This document shows, piece after piece, positions 63,789 through 64,000 of a stretch of 64,000 bases of DNA. The notes beneath the pieces are model-generated. The model did not search any database, had not been told where the DNA came from, and was given only the letters and a program-made list of their open reading frames with translations. Numbering within the stretch: position 1 is the stretch's first letter; every line of letters starts with the position of its first letter. Source of the stretch: Maribacter arcticus. Its GTDB lineage: Bacteria; Bacteroidota; Bacteroidia; Flavobacteriales; Flavobacteriaceae. The translations under genes were made by a program, and so were the position numbers. The stretch is taken from contig NZ_FUYL01000010.1 in assembly GCF_900167935.1 (NCBI RefSeq), positions 162,667 through 226,666 of the forward strand. Reading direction: 5' to 3'.

Positions 63789-64000
63789 TTATCTAGGCAA
63801 TATTGAAACGTAAGTTTCATCATATGGTCTTCCAGATTTTGCAATAGCAAAAGACTGTTTGAGTAGTTTGTTAGCTACAGCAATCAATGCAAGCTTCTTA
63901 CTCTTTCCTTTATTCACTATTCGCTCATAAACTTCCTTGCAAGCCTTGTTGTGCTTACAAGCATTAAAGGAACATAGAAATAAAAGATTCCGAAGCTTTC
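63789..64000 (-). mobile_element. IS110-family transposase, C-terminal end (partial)
   Basis: The minus strand encodes the last about 70 residues of a transposase and runs off the right edge; the TAA is at 63791-63789. The sequence reads NLLFLCSFNACKHNKACKEV, then YERIVNKGKSKKLALIAVAN and KLLKQSFAIAKSGRPYDETY. This is the C-terminal (transposase IS116/IS110/IS902) domain, with the usual conserved Lys/Ala-rich helices. Whether the element is complete cannot be seen. Its left boundary should be between 63662 and 63789. Confidence 0.85.

Overview
The window is AT-rich DNA from a member of the Bacteroidota, most likely a marine Flavobacteriaceae related to Maribacter, Zobellia or Arenibacter. This is inferred from several things seen here: a PorP/SprF-type (type IX secretion/gliding) protein, DUF4835, DUF6913 and YtxJ families, many lipoproteins with short lipobox signals, -7 promoter motifs of the form TAnnTTTG, and a Bacteroidota-type small SRP RNA. 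No rRNA, tRNA, CRISPR array, prophage or plasmid module was seen. The only mobile DNA is the 3' end of an IS110-family transposase at the right edge.

Layout. Positions 1-10100: partial CBM48 protein, DUF1275 membrane protein, S33-type hydrolase, Tudor-like protein, ThuA-like lipoprotein, NTF2-like protein, panB, a frame-broken lspA, an RluA-type pseudouridine synthase, a DUF4252 lipoprotein, an EamA exporter and a large helical-repeat protein. Positions 10254-16910: leuA-leuB, a TlpA-like lipoprotein, pheT and a fasciclin protein. Positions 17100-26400: a gene with an in-frame TGA, several lipoproteins, an ABC-F protein with one degenerate nucleotide site, an SDR, the SRP RNA, a glutaminyl cyclase-like protein, a thioesterase and a beta-helix-like lipoprotein. 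Positions 26515-31240 form a regulatory island: a LytTR regulator with a degenerate receiver, an unannotated 58-residue secreted peptide with a CDDC motif followed by a strong terminator, a TPR sensor kinase, its response regulator, and an unknown protein. Positions 31255-40765: glyA, ytxJ, clpB, a TetR regulator, PorP/SprF-SPOR, a histidine phosphatase and smpB.

Positions 41554-47759 look like one seven-gene operon (oxidoreductase, 3-hydroxyacyl-CoA dehydrogenase, YggS, exonuclease-GIY-YIG fusion, voltage-gated K+ channel with zinc ribbon, miaA, gluconokinase), closed by a bidirectional terminator. Positions 60311-47814 form a long minus-strand housekeeping block: DUF6913, dapA, bamD, rpoZ, coaBC, DUF4835, recN, fabI, a GT2 glycosyltransferase, YbbR, coaE and an RprXY-like two-component pair. 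The right end holds a 5'-nucleotidase split into two genes in reversed domain order, a GNAT acetyltransferase, a DUF3179 lipoprotein and the IS110 fragment.

Most of the window is core flavobacterial chromosome. Three CoA-pathway steps (panB, coaBC, coaE) are present but dispersed. The strongest oddities are the frameshift in lspA at a T run, a possible second T-run problem at the sensor kinase start, the in-frame TGA gene, the small CDDC peptide between regulators, and the asymmetric ABC-F protein. I did not find a convincing, wholly new multi-gene system; the regulatory island at 26.5-31.2 kb is the best candidate.
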